From: Ignelater luminosus
Lineage: Eukaryota > Arthropoda > Insecta > Coleoptera > Elateridae
Length of the DNA: 64,000 nt
Assembly (NCBI GenBank): GCA_011009095.1
Contig: VTPC01090587.1
Span: 688,887-752,886 of the forward strand
Reading direction: 5' to 3'
Shown here: one piece after another, positions 29,201 through 39,027 of the stretch
Position numbering within the stretch: position 1 is the first letter of the stretch
Layout: every line of letters starts with the position of its first letter
Made by a program: the position numbers and the translations under genes
The notes under the pieces: model-generated
Told to the model about the DNA's origin: nothing
Databases searched by the model: none
What the model saw: only the letters and a program-made list of their open reading frames with translations

Positions 29201-32200
29201 CTTGGTCAGAGACTGTTTTCATAGGAAAAGTGTTTTGAGAGGTACATACTCAATTTATGTAGATATCTCATGTTCCGAAAGTTTTAAGAAACAAATGAAA
29301 TAAAATTCTGTCACAGTAATTTAGTTTGAAGAGTTGTGTTTAGCTTGTAATTCTCTTATTGTTCCATAAGTTAAAAAGACTGTGCTTATTTGAAAAATAC
29401 AAACTTTACCTATGATCCTCCATTATTGGAACAGATTGCAAAGGAGTATTTGCATCCTCCCTGAATGTGCCAGGCTCATTTCACATCAACTTAATAACGA
29501 CTGAAAAGTATGGTCAAATATGGGTATACAGCTACTACCATATATGGTATATACACAAATTTATTATGTTTTCAAGATTGCCTGTTTAATAAAAGAAAAA
29601 GATTACCAAGAAATCTGTAAAATTCTTCCACACTTGCAAATATTTTATGAAAAAATACTTAATTGAGGTACGAAAAGAAATGTCTCGTCTCTTCGACGAT
29701 GATTTCATAAGGATGTTTTCCACAAAAGCCCAGAGAGTTCAAATTATTACTTTTAATCATTAAAGATAGGGTAATCAACAAAATTGCCTGAAATCTGTCC
29801 GAATTCACCTCCTTTTATGGGACCATAACCATGAAAAATTTGAAGTTGCAAGAAGAAAAATAGGATAACTATAAAATTAAAAATGCTGTATATGGATTTT
29901 ACTTGAACTCACCATATAAATTACAATTAAAAGAGAGAAAGCATTTTACTAAATGTGGATTTTATGAAATAAGTCAATTTAATATATTTAAAAAAATGTG
30001 TTTAAATGGTACTCGAAAGGATTTTTGTTTTTGCTTAGAATGATCTGTGGAATCATCTCCTGAAGTACTCTGACATACTTCAGGAATACCCTTTATTTAC
30101 AAATAAGTAAGTAAATATATACAAAACACATCATCAATACTAAATTCATGCATTAACAATGTGCTATATGGGGATTTCTTCAGATGCACTTGGGAAAGCA
30201 AATAGACATTAGATTTACACTATAGATCTTTTTCATTTCTGCTATTACAAAGCACCTGCAGATACTTTCTGTTACAGTTGTATCTGACTTATTAAATAAT
30301 AATTAATGCTAGCTGAATTTAGGTTATTGACTTCCACCAATTCCCTACCCACATTGTTTGCACTTGTGATTGACTTACTGTACCTGTACATACAGTTGCA
30401 AGTGGGGATTTTATGGAAGTTGTTTACAAGTTCGTTGCCTAAATTTGCCCAGCATTAATAATAATAATAGTAATATTTGAATACTAAACATTCATGAACC
30501 ATTTATACGTGTTTGAGAATGGTGAAAATTAGGAAAATAATAAAAAAGATTGTTATATAAAATTATAACAAGAATAATATAACAGATAATTAAACATATT
30601 TTCTATACTTAAGTGTTTATAAAAAACATAGTATTTTGAACTTTTTTTTTTCTAACAATGTGTGTAATAATAACGTTAAACTTTTTTCTGAGGTGCTAAA
30701 TTAATGTGAAATATTCTTATAACAGTCAGAATCACCCGAACGTGAAGTCTACATTGACCCTGATATTGTGAGAGCTGAGGATTTCATTGAAGATTCTGTG
30801 GTTGCCAAGACAACCCATACTGCCACAAAAATGCTCAATAAATTCCGTCAAATGGAAGAAAATCTTCAGAAAGGTCAAGAACCTCAAGGTAAAGTATTTT
30901 TTCTAATATGCATCTCATTGTCACTGATAAATTATTTAGTGTACCTTAATGAAATGATATTTTGACATACATACGTACATACATAATCTGTCTTCTTCTA
31001 CCTTAGACCTGTTTGACACTATGAAAAATTCTCAGATAAATTTCATAGAAATTACTTTTTAAAAAATTTTTAATCGTTGCAAACAAAGTTTACATAGAAA
31101 TTTTTGTAGAAATTTTGTTGAGCAAAAAATGTTTAGAACATGTTCGAAAAAGTAGAAATTTTATGCGAGAAAATATGCATGGAACTCATGCGCACATAGA
31201 AATCAGCTGAGACAAGTTGAACAAAAGGTTAAACAAAACAGATGTATAAAAATGCCTAAAACGCCCATGCACACGTCAAAGATTTTATAGAAAATTATGT
31301 ACAAGTTGCATATAGAGCAGGCTGCAACAATATACCAAGATTTTTTTATAGAAATTTGACAAAAATTTCTTTATAAATTTTTATAAAGTTTTACATAGTG
31401 TTACACAGGTCTTATGGTGTAGATATACAAGATTTTTAATTACATACAAAACAAGACCTTTTAATATGAACTTTTTCAAGGCCCAAAACCGTTAAAACGG
31501 TTTACTCCTCCTCGAGAACCTATTAGGCGTGAAAGTACCAGCGAAGAAGAATCAGGTAGCGAGGAAAGTGAGGATGAAGTAGATAATTATTCTAGGATGC
31601 CAGAACGAGATCTCCTTGAAGTATTAAATAATATGTAATATGATTTGATTCTTAATATATTTACCAACAATTTTTAGGCACAAAAAGCCGCTCGTGCAAA
31701 ACAATTGAGGGCTAAATTTGAACGCTGGGAGGAAAGTGAGGTTGAAGTTAGACGGGACAGCAACCAAGTTAATATTGTTGAAGAATTTGGTGATGAGCAA
31801 TCTCAAATTGAGACTGCAAAAAGGTCAGTTTATTATTTTAGTCTTATAAATATTTGTTTAAATAACTTTTGTTATAGTTTACGTGCCAAATTTGAATCTT
31901 TAAAGGAAACGACTAATAACCAAAGGCCCTCTTCACGTGTCAAAGTTAATAGATTTGTGGTAAGTGAATAATACTTAAATTTTGAAATATTTTTTATTGT
32001 TAGACCATATCAGATAAATAATACAACTAATTTTAATAGAGTGCTTATTTTGTTGTTTTTTTGTTAAGAAAGCATGAAGTTTTAATGTAATATTTTATAA
32101 ATAATCGAAATGTGCATGAAAGCAGCCCATTATCTAATTAAGTTGCCTTGGTGTTATTCCTATTTAATTTTATTATTAACGTTATTACATGATTATTAAT

Positions 32201-35200
32201 TTTCAGTTATAATTAGTAGAATTTAACATTTATTGTGTTGGTTTGCACTTTCCTTTTTTTTATATCTTAAAAAACCTGTTTTATTTTTAACCTCAGCACA
32301 GGCTTTGCACTTCTGTATTAATTATTGTACACCTCTGATCACTGAAGTCTTATTTTTTTCAAAAACTAAATTGAAATTCTGTGTAAAAAATATCTTTTAA
32401 ATCATCAAAATTAAAAAAGACCGTTTTTAACTTTTGGAAAGTAATTTATAACTTTCAAGTTTAAAAGTACAAAATAAACTAATTTATTTGGTTTATAAAA
32501 AGCTAATAATTTAACTAGTATATTGCAGTTGTGAAGATATAACTTTTCTAGCAATTTAAAAAATTTTCTAATATAGCAAGCACGTATGTTTATTTCTAAT
32601 CTGACTTACCTACATTTTATGAATATTTTAAAAATTACTAGCATTCATAATATAAACTATAATAAAATCTAACTTAGAAATGGCCTCATACTAATTTTTT
32701 ATTACAAATACAAAAATTAAAGGCGGCTTGAATTAATATAAAATTAGTAATCAAATTCATAGAAATCAGAACCGCCATCTTAAAAAAGCTTATAATCACT
32801 GTAACAGAATACATATATTTGTACATGATATGTAAATGCCACTGCCTTAATCAGATTACATTTTATTTAATAGAATATTTACGATTTATTTCTTACATGT
32901 AGGGTAGACTGAGGTGAATTTTAAATTTGATGCCAAAGGAATAATCAAAAATAATTATTTAGTTTTATTATTAATTCTTAAGCATTACACCTTTAACTTT
33001 TAAGTTACATAATAAACTTTTATGAAAGCTTAACACTTTTGATTTTACAGTGAAACAATCTGAAGACAGAATTATCCAATTTGATCCAAAATTGAAGATG
33101 AATCAGATCATAAATATAATTCTATGTAATCAAAATATTAAAACAAGAATATCTAACAAGCAAACCCTCTGAAACTGACTCTTACTATGTTAATTAGCTT
33201 ATTCAAGACATAGTTTGTAAATAAATTATCCTTTTTCACCTTTTCCATCAACACAGTTTCATGGCACCACTCTTCACACTGACCACATTGAATACTTTCT
33301 TTGACTAGTAGATGAACAATTTTGCAGAACGATAGATACAATGCCAATCCCTAAATGAATTGCTTCTGCCTTTTATTTATTTCGAAATTACATTTCATAA
33401 ACTGCTTTTATCATGTTTTTGTAAATAATTGACCTCCTATAAAGATGACCTGATCTCTTTTATTAAGGTTGTAACACTACTTTTTGAGAATATTTTAAAA
33501 ATGATATACAAAGTAGAACAAGTGCGATTTTAACAACTCATAATGGTAGAAATTATTACATTAACAAAAGTAGATTTCAAAGGTTTTTTCATCACCATCA
33601 CAAAAACGTGGTAGTGCAGTCTCAAAAACTAATGACAAAATAGCAAACATTCAGTTTTAATTAAAGGTTGTTGAAATCTGTAATCAGTGATCTCATTTTG
33701 ATCTCAATTTGATGTACATGGCTTAAGCTTTGGTTCATTATTTGACTGATCCCTCAAAAGAACAATGTGTAAAAAGCTTATTCTGATCTGATTTGCCTCA
33801 GTCTACCCTAATTAGAAAAGATATAGTGAAAAAGTAAAAAAAAAGAGGTGTATTTGCTTTAGGGACAGTATTCAAAACAATTTTATCTTCACATTATTTG
33901 TTTTAAAAAATTTATTGTTTAATCACTTGTACCAATCAGTGTTTGTATCTTTCATTGTTATTTAGGTTTATTATTTATTTATCATTATAGCGTGTTTCGT
34001 AGTTCTATTATAATATCAAAACAGTTCTTTGTGTTCATATACGACTAGAACTTCTATAATCTTATTACAGATTTATGCTGATTATACCGTTATCTCCATA
34101 ATTAATTCATTTTTACTAATTTGATCTTTATGTTATTATTTTTATATTAGTATTACATTACTTCACCTGCCTTTTATCTTGAAAGCCCTAATGCCTTTAA
34201 ATAACTGAAATTTTTTCAACTACCTTCACCTATTTTGAGTTTATTCATTTAATGTTAGACTCAATAATTCCGTCTAGTAATATAAATGATATTCATTGCT
34301 AGTCAGCTTAAAAATACTCCAAAATGTACAAACTGAATTTGATTTTTTTTTTTTTTTTTTAGAAAATAGGTTATATTATTAAATGATTTAAAATAGAATT
34401 TATTTAATATTGATTAATTTCCATGCCATTCCATCAGTGGCAATTCTCATTTTACATCAAAAAGTTGCATACAGTTATTTTTGCCTTTTTTTAAGACAAT
34501 TATTAAAACACCTTTTAAATCTAATAAAATGTTCATAATACAGATCAGCGTATATGTATGTTCTGTTTCATTACACGCATAATTTTGGCCCAGTATCAAA
34601 TTTTGAAATTTCTTCTTTTTGTTCGAAATAATATAATCATCTTAAAACAAAAATGATGTAAAAAATTTAAACTAAAATAATACAAGTGATTGGTGGTGTT
34701 TTGTTGCTGTTTATGTATATATTAATTTTTATAGCACGTTGCATACATGATAAGGAAATTGCATGATAGGTTCATTGTTTTAATTAATGGTAGTGTTATT
34801 AATACTCTGTTACAGTAAATGGGACGTGCACAATCTTTTCATCCGTCTATACTGCAACACCCCAAACGTTTCATTAACGTAATTATATCACGTAAAATTC
34901 TGTAGTAATAACGACTTACAATTAGTAATAATAAATGCACAAAGATGAATTTCATTACTTCGTAACTTTGACTGTTAATCTTTTATGATTCTTATTGTTT
35001 AATTTTTTTAAATGTGTATCTATCATGATTATTATTATTATTATTACTATTATCACTATGATTAAACTTATATTATTACAAATAAAGCTCGCGCTACGTA
35101 TGGATAATTGACAAAATTGTATCAAACTTGTGTTTGAAGTAAGTTGCTTGAAAATATACTATTTTAGAATGATCATTTAAAATTTACAGCTGTTTATTTC

Positions 35201-38085
35201 AAACACTTACATATTTTTTCAAGTTCTTTTTTTGTCACTTTACTTATCCAATAGTGAGCTTTAAACTATTACTTTCATGTTAGTATGAAAAAACAAATTA
35301 AAAACTGATGTTAGTTATTATTTTATATATAAAACAATATTTGTTATTGCCTAACCAGCTTTTTTATTATTGCCTGGTGCCTATAATTAATTATTATTAT
35401 TGATTATTATTATTATGGATTATTATATTTGTTGTTCAAAATTTTATTGTGAAATTTTATTCTTAAAATTTTTATCCATTTAATATCTTCCTTTTTATTT
35501 ATACTATACAATGTTTTCGTATAAAATTCTATTAGAAGATCGCGTTTATACACGATCAGATATCTGTAATCTGTGCCAACTTTTTTGTATGTACTTTGGG
35601 TGAATCAATAAACAAATGTACTGAGTCATTGCCTGTTTTATTTCATCACAATCTTGTGCCTCAGCATGATAAATGTTAAAAGTATGCATTGTTTATATAT
35701 ATTATAGAAAAGCGGGATAACACAGGGCGATTCATGATTAGAACTAAGTATGTTTACAAATTTTTGATTATCTAGGATGTTGTTAGCAATAATTCTGTAA
35801 CCTGTGAAAGCTGCCGTTTAAGAGTTTACCCATTGGAAATGATTACTGTGCACGGACATGTATTTCATCGAAATTGCTTCCGATGTAAAGAATGCAATGC
35901 TGTATTAAGGTTAGTAAACATTAGTCTATCTGTGACTCTTCAATAATACATTTGTTATGTATGTAGCTATAGATACATAACCCATTCATAAAATATGTCT
36001 GTATTTTATAGATTGTAAAACACTCATCTGTCATGATTATTATAAGAGTCATAGATAAAGCATCATATTTGACTTGCACATAATGGTTATTATTTATTTG
36101 TGAAGAATAACCACCATTATGTGCTTATTAAACAATATACTATTAGTTTTAGTTATTAGAAAATCTTGAATAATGAAACTTGTGATATCATTTTGTTAAA
36201 TACTATTACACAACACAGTCCAATGAAGATTAATTTCTAATACCACACAGACAAATGCAAGTAAAATGCTATTTATTATTAGATTAAAATCATAAGCACA
36301 ACATCTTTTGTTCATAGCAAACTATTTTTAATACTAATTGTCAGTAAGAGTTGATGTTTAGAGAGTTCGAAATATCCTAAAATACGTAGTGAAATATTCC
36401 ATTGTGTTACTAAAGTACAACAACATATTTCTAGATCTAACATAAAATTTGTGAAAAATAAATAGAATGGCAATTAAAAAGAATTTGACATACTGACATA
36501 ATCACCTTATAGAGCAATGACAATTTGTGGATAACAGAAGCACCGAAGCAGAAAAAACAAAGTAGTAAATGTGTGCATATCATATCAAATGACAATCACA
36601 CCAAGCACAAAAGCTTTTGCAGTCAAATATTATTGCAGTTTTTAATTTAGGCTGTTAACCTTGGATTTACTAATCCACACATTCCAAATAATATAAAAAC
36701 GACTAATATTCTCTCATCTAGAATTCTTGCATATTACTCATCAAAAAGATTCAAAGAAAAGATCGTTGCAGCTCTTTCAATAAAACTTGGCAAGTTCTTG
36801 TGCATACTTCTCACTGTTCAGCTTCAGCTGATAGAACTTAACACCTACTAGACACTCACTGTATGCATAATTTTTTGCATATTCTGATAGAAATCTTGCT
36901 TCTCTTTTCAAGTATGTACATGATTAATAGGGTTACATAATAAGGTTTTTGGGATAATCTCAAAAAAGCAAATATGACGTAGTAGGCCACAAACTGAAAT
37001 GGGTGAATGGGAAAATGTAAAGCAATAAATCTACATAAAAATAATAGTGGAAGGTACTAAATATACATAACTTTTCTTTACTGCAACTTTTACAAGGATT
37101 ACAAAGTCTAATGTAAATTTACGATTAATCATTTCTAATTTTTAAGCTGCAATAGCTTTGCAAATTATCATTAACTGGATGACAAATAAGTAAATTTCAA
37201 GTAAATATAGTCAGATGATGTAAAATGTCTTTAGTGTTATTTTGATGTAAATTTATTACTTTACAATAAATTATTTATCTGTTCCATCAATTTTGGTCTA
37301 TGGTCTGCTATGTCATATTTGCTTTTATGCATTTATCTTAAAAAATTTATAATGTAACCCTCTTAGATGTTTACAAATTTGAAAACAAAATAGATCTTAT
37401 CAGAATATACAAAAAATGTATTACAGTACATACAGAAAAATTGTCGATAACGTCACCACTCTATCAAATATATTAAGCGAATATCTTTTTTCGTTCTGCC
37501 AAATTGTAGAAAATATCCTTCCATTTGATAATATAGTATACCTAGTTTGTTAGGGGTGTAATAATAAATAAAGGAACTATAGTCTCAGGCGGTAACAGAT
37601 GTTACATCATTTGTCTAGCTTTAGTGTAATTTTGAAAAATCTTTGTAGTTAAAGAGAATTATTTAAGTATTAAATACCTCCTGTCACTGATAAACTCAAC
37701 TGTAGGACAACAATAAGTGCAATTAATAGCCTAAATGCCTTTTAAACAAATGCGTGTTTTGTAATTCTGTCTTACTTAAACTTACGCCATTTAAACTCTG
37801 CATTTATTATTGACTTATAATCAACTTTGTAGACAGCAGCCAATAGAATTCTAACCTCCAATTATCTGAATTCAAATTTCTAAAGTAAATTTGTTGGACA
37901 TGTAATGCAAAATAAACACTTAATATTACAATTGGATTTACAGAATGGATTCATACTCTTACAATCAAGGGCTTCTTTACTGCACAACTCACTTCAAACG
38001 ATTATTTATCTCGAAAGGCAATTATGATACAGCTTTTGGTTTAGAACAACACAAAGAAAAATGGAATGTAACAACTGTAGCATAA
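5203..38085 (+). CDS. Two-LIM-domain actin-binding type protein (LIMA1/EPLIN-like)
   Basis: I assemble 21 coding exons with consistent GT-AG sites and phases: 5203-5256, 7462-7569, 7727-9025, 9191-9316, 11562-11618, 11712-11783, 11928-12014, 12165-12266, 12374-12454, 14109-14233, 18247-18341, 18441-18512, 18776-19411, 20977-21095, 21202-21378, 30726-30888, 31481-31620, 31678-31823, 31878-31959, 35776-35909 and 37944-38085, giving about 1338 aa. Residues 55-487 (exon 3) are acidic, Ser/Asn-rich and look disordered. LIM1 has zinc ligands C669, C672, H690, C693, C696, C699, C717, H720; LIM2 has C1257, C1260, H1278, C1281, C1284, C1287, C1305, H1308. Between them are a Glu run (about 839-846) and repeated short motifs such as VKERFQVFE, IKDKFEKGE, LRAKFERWE and LRAKFESLK. 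LIM domains bind proteins, often at actin structures; I infer a cytoskeletal or junctional role by similarity to LIMA1 and its insect relatives. Two donors are weak (gttagt after exon 9, gttaat after exon 15). Domain calls are secure; the exact orthologue is less so. Confidence 0.85.
9755..10694. mobile_element. Degenerate TIR element in LIM-gene intron 4
   Basis: A TA dinucleotide and CGGGGTAGCCCAAATTTGAG open the left end, followed by a GGTATCTCAGAAACTAGAAG block. The right end, read on the other strand, gives TAGGGTGTGCTAG and, further in, GCATGGTATC. The ends are only weakly alike. The left end resembles the CAGTGTGTCC-type termini at 23515 and 60563. No coding remnant is seen. The left terminus is more believable than the pairing of the two ends. 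Confidence 0.35.
12574..12969. mobile_element. 396-bp TIR MITE (TA target)
   Basis: The left end CAGGATGTTTTCGAAAGTAT and the right end, on the opposite strand, CAGGGTGTTTTCGAAAGTAT differ at one position over 20 bases, and the match extends a few bases further. Both ends are flanked by TA (12572-12573 and 12970-12971). There is no transposase. Size, TIR and TA target fit a non-autonomous Tc1/mariner-type element. It lies in the intron after coding exon 9 of the LIM gene. Confidence 0.75.
13046..13782. mobile_element. 737-bp TIR element next to the MITE at 12574
   Basis: The left end reads CCCGGTGACCAAG and the right end, inverted, CTGGGTGACCAAG, each next to TA (13044-13045 and 13783-13784). 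A second block of about 30 bp (TTTTAATGAAA-TTG-AATATA) is shared about 80-90 bp inside each end. No transposase reading frame is recognisable. An unrelated terminus-like block (GGTGTCCCATTTAAAATA, starting near 13608) lies inside it and resembles the one at 26573-26638. Confidence 0.6.
14234..18246. other. Long LIM-gene intron 10
   Basis: This 4-kb intron interrupts the LIM1 coding sequence between its fourth-ligand region and its C-terminal half. Apart from the perfect palindrome at 15574-15621 I see no delimited element. A minus-strand open frame at 15954-16286 has no recognisable motif. A terminus-like ATAGGATGTTCCATT near 17711 has no partner I can find. Confidence 0.4.
15574..15621. repeat. 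Perfect 21-bp palindrome with 6-nt loop
   Basis: AATTAATTGAATGAAAATAT plus T at 15574-15594 is followed by the spacer GTTCAT and then its exact inverse at 15601-15621. There are no mismatches. It sits in LIM-gene intron 10 without flanking TIRs, so it may be the core of a tiny foldback or a chance or slippage product. Confidence 0.8.
19896..20386. mobile_element. 491-bp long-TIR MITE
   Basis: About 60 bp at 19896-19958 (starting ATTTGGTAATAATAC, with CATCAACAATGATTA inside) recurs inverted at 20325-20386 with moderate divergence and small indels. No coding sequence lies between. I cannot define the target duplication, so the superfamily is open. It lies in the LIM-gene intron after exon 13. 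Confidence 0.6.
22794..22845. repeat. Small imperfect hairpin
   Basis: TGATTGGTTTAAATTGTC is followed by a short loop and GACAAATT...TTAACCAATCA, giving an imperfect stem with an internal A-rich bulge. A CAGGGTACACC-type sequence lies just upstream, so it may be an inner part of a decayed MITE. Confidence 0.45.
23515..23660 (+). mobile_element. Left terminus of a CAGTGTGTCC-type element
   Basis: After TA at 23513-23514 the sequence starts CAGTGTGTCCCAAATCCGAG, followed by a TTGGGATCTCAGAAACTG block. The same order of blocks opens the foldback at 25133 and the terminus at 60563. I could not find a matching right end. It is probably a truncated mariner-type relic. Confidence 0.5.
25133..26114. 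mobile_element. 982-bp foldback mariner-type element
   Basis: Ends CAGTGTGTCCAAGATAAGGA and its inverse are flanked by TA (25131-25132 and 26115-26116). The two arms, about 400 bp each, are inverted copies of one another over nearly their whole length, with substitutions and small deletions. The roughly 150-bp loop holds transposase debris. TA targets and the debris place it with Tc1/mariner (IS630-type) elements. It lies in the 9.3-kb LIM-gene intron 15. A shorter sibling is at 48171-48698. Confidence 0.85.
25566..25699 (-). pseudogene. Mariner-type transposase C-terminal remnant in foldback loop
   Basis: On the minus strand one frame reads WPARSPDLTLLDF. After a one-base frame change it continues LWGYVKNHV, NQHFENEQQLLQLV and TAAFNT. 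PARSPDLTPLDFFLWGYVK is the familiar block preceding and including the third acidic-residue region of Tc1/mariner-class transposases. The rest of the transposase is missing, so this is a fragment captured between the arms. It is non-functional. Confidence 0.75.
26573..26638 (-). mobile_element. Terminus-like block, GGTGTYCC type
   Basis: Read on the minus strand this starts ACAAGGTGTTCCGTTTAAGA beside a TA and continues to CATCATTTCTGG. The same pattern occurs on the + strand near 13608 (GGTGTCCCATTTAAAATA ... GTCATTTCTGG). It is likely the end of a small DNA element whose other end is lost. Confidence 0.4.
26779..27045 (+). pseudogene. Decayed Tc1/mariner-class transposase fragment
   Basis: Frames give VQMLHAGNDLQ, then RRWLIN, MNQDPGFLENCLWNNEA and, after a frame change, THNLHGW. 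This is the order seen in insect IS630/Tc3-like transposases: FC-W ... N-DP-F ... LF-DEA-F ... N-HN-H-W. The N in WNNEA stands where the family has the catalytic Asp. Stops and frameshifts occur throughout. No TIRs are evident around it, and a hAT MITE begins immediately downstream. Confidence 0.5.
27104..27649. mobile_element. 546-bp hAT MITE with perfect 8-bp target duplication
   Basis: The ends are CAGTGTTGG and, inverted, CAATGTTGG, flanked on both sides by the identical 8-mer GTAACAGT (27096-27103 and 27650-27657). The 8-bp duplication and CAGTG start are hallmarks of hAT elements. Sub-terminal regions are rich in TATCTAGAT-like repeats, which often serve as transposase-binding motifs in hATs. 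There is no coding capacity. The perfect duplication suggests a fairly young insertion in LIM-gene intron 15. Confidence 0.85.
28360..28492. repeat. 133-bp inverted repeat (foldback MITE candidate)
   Basis: TTGTGATATTCCCAAAAGGA at 28360 and GGCAAGTTATC at 28396-28406 pair with GATAACTTGCC at 28443-28453 and GGGAATATCACAAG at 28479-28492. The arms are about 47 bp with a few mismatches around a 36-bp loop. No clear target duplication is visible. Confidence 0.7.
30031..30111 (+). mobile_element. Possible LINE RT thumb-region scrap
   Basis: One frame reads LLRMICGIIS, stop, STLTYFRNTLYLQISK. The spacing of ICG, S, YF and L-L resembles the ICG-----SCR-YF---IL-LPS stretch of CR1-like reverse transcriptases. 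The match is short and has a stop, so chance cannot be excluded. Confidence 0.25.
35607..35612 (+). promoter_or_regulatory. Candidate internal poly(A) signal in LIM-gene intron 19
   Basis: AATAAA is followed by a TGTACTGAGTCATTGCCTG stretch rich in G and T, the layout of a real cleavage site. It lies about 3.6 kb after exon 19, whose donor, if not spliced, meets an in-frame stop four codons later (31969-31971). This could terminate a short isoform lacking LIM2. This is inference only. Confidence 0.35.
36076..36124. repeat. Short inverted repeat
   Basis: GCACATAATGGTTATT at 36076-36091 pairs with AATAACCACCATTATGTGC at 36106-36124, with a small bulge and a 14-nt loop. It lies in the intron splitting the LIM2 coding sequence. 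No transposon signature is seen. Confidence 0.6.
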
Positions 38086-38894
38086 TAATTGTGTAAAGTA
38101 TTAATTAGCAATTTAAAATGCCGTACTATTAGAAAAAAAGTGTATTGACAGGAATTAAGAGTAAGTAGAGAAATTTATATTTTATATACTAATTTTATAT
38201 TTTTGTGTGCATTGTAATAATGAATTTGTAAGAATAGTATATTTTAATCTCATTCTATCAAGTATTAGTGCTTTTTATTATTTGCTTTTTATTGGATAAA
38301 TATTGTACTTTTCTATGACAATTATTATTATATGTACTTATTTTATATTTAATTATCTTTATTGATTACTTATTCGCTTATTCTTCTCAGAAAATCACAA
38401 AAAAGGGGTTTTAAATTAAGTGGGAAAATTGAACATCAACAGAGTGTGCTTGTTTTTATTGATTATATTTTGAAAAACAGCTGACAGCTGTATTTTGTCT
38501 CCATATCTTTTTATATCAAGGCTTGTCATGTAATTTTTACAGGGTAATTGGTTTTATTTTAAATTTTAGTGCCAAAAGATCAGTTAAATATGTAAATTTA
38601 AGCATTCTCTACTTTTAATCTTCGTCAATTAGTAAACGAGGCTGATTTTTTTATAACAAATGCCAATCTGTCTTTTTTATTTCAATTTATAACATAGTTA
38701 CACCTTTTATAAATGCATTTAATTTAGTGTTGTATGTTGTATACAAAAAAGTAAATAATAGTGATTTTTGATTTTTTTTATTGATACTACTCTATAAACA
38801 AGTGCACGATAATAACGTAGTCCATGTTTTCTCAACGAAAAACAAGTGAATGGATAAAGTAAACGTCATAAACAAATCATAAATATATCATTAA

Positions 38895-38943
38895 AATAAA
38901 AATTTAAATGTACCACATAATTGTATGTTTACTCTAAAATAAA
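38895..38943 (+). terminator. Candidate poly(A) signals of the LIM gene
   Basis: AATAAA hexamers at 38895-38900 and 38938-38943 are the last ones before the next gene's start at 39028. They would give a 3' UTR of roughly 0.85 kb. Earlier cleavage is possible. Confidence 0.35.
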
Positions 38944-39027
38944 TGTATCGTAAATGTTACATTAATAAAAATAATATCTTCAATTTATTATAAATGTTAC
39001 TCTTAAAAACTAAAAAGGTTATTTAAA

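Noticed and set aside
28974-29224. Two overlapping + strand frames (VTSGVVLTYKRKSLGG and relatives)
   Set aside because: Suggestive of an old transposon but no conserved motif could be named and no termini found.
35024-35060. TTA/ATT trinucleotide runs as a CRISPR-like or functional repeat
   Set aside because: Simple microsatellite; similar runs occur at 50764-50785 and near 30960 (ACAT).
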